Assembly: GCA_051744245.1 (NCBI GenBank) | Contig: JBNJCV010000041.1 | Location: 1 to 15,015, forward strand | Direction of reading: 5' to 3' | Source: M55B165 sp051744245 | GTDB taxonomy: Bacteria; Actinomycetota; Humimicrobiia; Humimicrobiales; Humimicrobiaceae | DNA: 15,015 bases | Part shown: positions 13,958-15,015 of the stretch, one piece after another | Position numbering within the stretch: the stretch's first letter is position 1 | Layout of the letters: each line of letters begins with the position of its first letter | Program-made: the position numbers and the translations under genes | The notes under the pieces: model-generated | What the model was told of the DNA's origin: nothing | The model's input: only the letters and a program-made list of their open reading frames with translations | The model's database searches: none

Positions 13958-14296
13958 TTAAAAAGAGTATTCCCGGAAGTTTTTAGCGAGCCTGTTTCTG
14001 AGGTTATATCTATTAAGTTTTAAATTACTTGCTTCATAATTCACATCTTCTGAAAACTTTTTCGCTTCTTCAACATCTGGCAAGTTTAGCTTACTGAAAA
14101 ATTCAAACCTTTGCTCTCCAAGGTATATCCAGTGGAAAATGTACTGTGGAATAACTAATTTTACCAGCATATAAATTATCAATTTCAAAGCTATCTTCTT
14201 AAATAATATTATTTTCTTAAAAATTTGATAATATTTTTCTTGAGTGATGGTAGAAGTTGTAAAAATACTCTTGAATAAAATATTAAAAAATAAACT
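13958..14296 (-). pseudogene. Start-less C-terminal gene remnant upstream of the radical SAM gene
   Basis: The frame is open for 112 codons from after TAG 14297-14299 to its stop at 13958. The only late start is TTG 14188, which would give 76 residues but has no ribosome-binding site. Protein-like sequence extends well upstream of it (TTSTITQEKYYQIFKKI), so the TTG is unlikely to be the true start. A basic hydrophobic segment (about IALKLIIYMLVKLVIPQYIF) is followed by a charged soluble end (LPDVEEAKKFSEDVNYEASN). It probably is the tail of a gene that lost its 5' part. I do not recognise the family. It lies 21 nt before the radical SAM start on the same strand and may once have been in its operon. 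Confidence 0.45.
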
Positions 14297-14299
14297 CTA

Positions 14300-14750
14300 A
14301 GTTATTTTAAGTTTATGTTTAATAATGTGGAATGTCAAACTGTAGAAATTTAAAAATGTGCCTATATCAAATGGTAAAAGCCTTCGCTGAGTTTTAGAAC
14401 ATAAAATTTGTTAGAAGAGGCGCTGGATAGCCAAAAAGAACCCAGCCTATCAAATAAGCTATTCTTATTTTGTCTATATTATCTCCGACCGGTTGTAGGC
14501 TTGCCCAAAAATAAAGGGGGTAAAAAGTTTTAAGATTGTGGGAATAAATGGGTGAAGTTAGCATATTTTTAACAACAGTAGAGGGAAAAGTAAATATGTA
14601 AGAAGCCTAAAGGATAGTTCTGCCTGGCAGGTATTGCTTTTGCCTATAGGTTTATTTCAGGTGCTTTTTAGGTGGGGTGGCGGGATTTATAAATTGCTTC
14701 ATTAAAAAAACAGTTAAATGTAGAATTTCTTATATTTATTTCCCAATATT
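14300..14750. other. Gene-free stretch
   Basis: I see no supportable gene. A 40-codon plus-strand frame from about 14408 to TAA near 14530 (containing LEEALDSQKEPSLSNKLF) and short pieces in other frames look vaguely translated but have no ribosome-binding site or known family. No RNA gene, repeat or convincing promoter was found. Confidence 0.35.
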
Positions 14751-14765
14751 AGGAAGAGTTGGGAT

Positions 14766-15015
14766 ATGGAAAAAGCATTAAAGCAGAGATAATGGACTTT
14801 AGCAATAACTATTCCCAAAAATTCAGGAAGGGCGGGAAAATATATTGACCTTCGATTTTGTGGTTGCGCAAAGAAAAGCATTTCTTAGGACCGACAAGTT
14901 AACCTACCGGTGTAAACTAAAGATAGACGATGATAATAAAAAGATAACTTTTTTGAAATCTTAAAAGAAAATGGAGGCGGGCTCGGTACTGGCGGCTATG
15001 ATGAGTTTGGCAGTG
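14766..15015 (+). pseudogene. Broken, partial gene at the window end
   Basis: AGGAAG (14751-14756) sits 9 nt before ATG 14766, a good start context. The ATG frame stops after eight codons, yet protein-like sequence continues in other phases. It runs AEIMDFSNNYSQKFRKGGKIY, then TFDFVVAQRKAFLRTDKLTY and LKIDDDNKKITF, then, after a shift at a T6 run near 14949-14954, EILKENGGGLGTGGYDEF up to the edge. At least three 1-2 nt shifts are needed to join them. The reconstructed protein is soluble and I do not recognise it. Either the gene is decaying or this part of the assembly is poor; the T-run shift is a typical homopolymer error site. Confidence 0.5.

Noticed and set aside
1..15015. CRISPR array, tRNA, rRNA or insertion-sequence transposase
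   Set aside because: No regularly spaced repeats, tRNA cloverleaf consensus, rRNA-like sequence or transposase frame was seen in reading the window.

Overview
The window is AT-rich bacterial DNA with three intact gene blocks separated by long stretches of decaying sequence. The block Nif3-like protein, coiled-coil zinc-ribbon protein, RNase HI and RNase P RNA is a gene order I associate with Actinomycetota. Low G+C content, a DUF2769 protein, a URO-D/methyltransferase-type pseudogene and a B12-binding radical SAM enzyme suggest an anaerobic, probably uncultured, low-G+C lineage. This placement is inference: no 16S or other marker gene is present.

Layout. 1-722: the tail of an upstream gene, a small membrane protein, and on the minus strand the first 70 codons of a truncated sugar-phosphate isomerase. 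827-3160: three tightly packed genes (8-nt overlap, then a TGATG overlap), followed by rnpB (3201-3545) with its own promoter. 3546-8086: a region dominated by decay. It holds a URO-D family pseudogene with four lesions, a coding-like scrap, a DUF2769 cysteine-rich protein, a tocopherol-cyclase-family protein and a lipoprotein. It ends in a second, isolated copy of the 3' end of rnpB, so the region is bounded by direct repeats of that end. 8276-8741: a hicBA toxin-antitoxin pair whose toxin reading frame is interrupted at an A8 run. 8769-9298: coding-like remnants.

9362-12291: an ABC importer operon of the TrpXYZ type (lipoprotein binding protein, permease, ATPase) behind an extended -10 promoter and a long leader with nested inverted repeats. 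12419-13936, minus: a cobalamin-binding radical SAM protein with a DUF4070-like tail, convergent with the transporter. Behind it lies an open frame with no good start. 14766-15015: a new gene that begins with a good ribosome-binding site but carries several apparent frameshifts.

How it works together. The first block is housekeeping (RNA-DNA hybrid removal and tRNA maturation, plus two conserved proteins of poorly known role). The transporter operon probably imports an aromatic amino acid. The region between the two rnpB 3' ends looks like an old insertion whose genes are mostly eroding. Several lesions fall at homopolymer runs, so sequencing or assembly error must be excluded before calling those genes dead.
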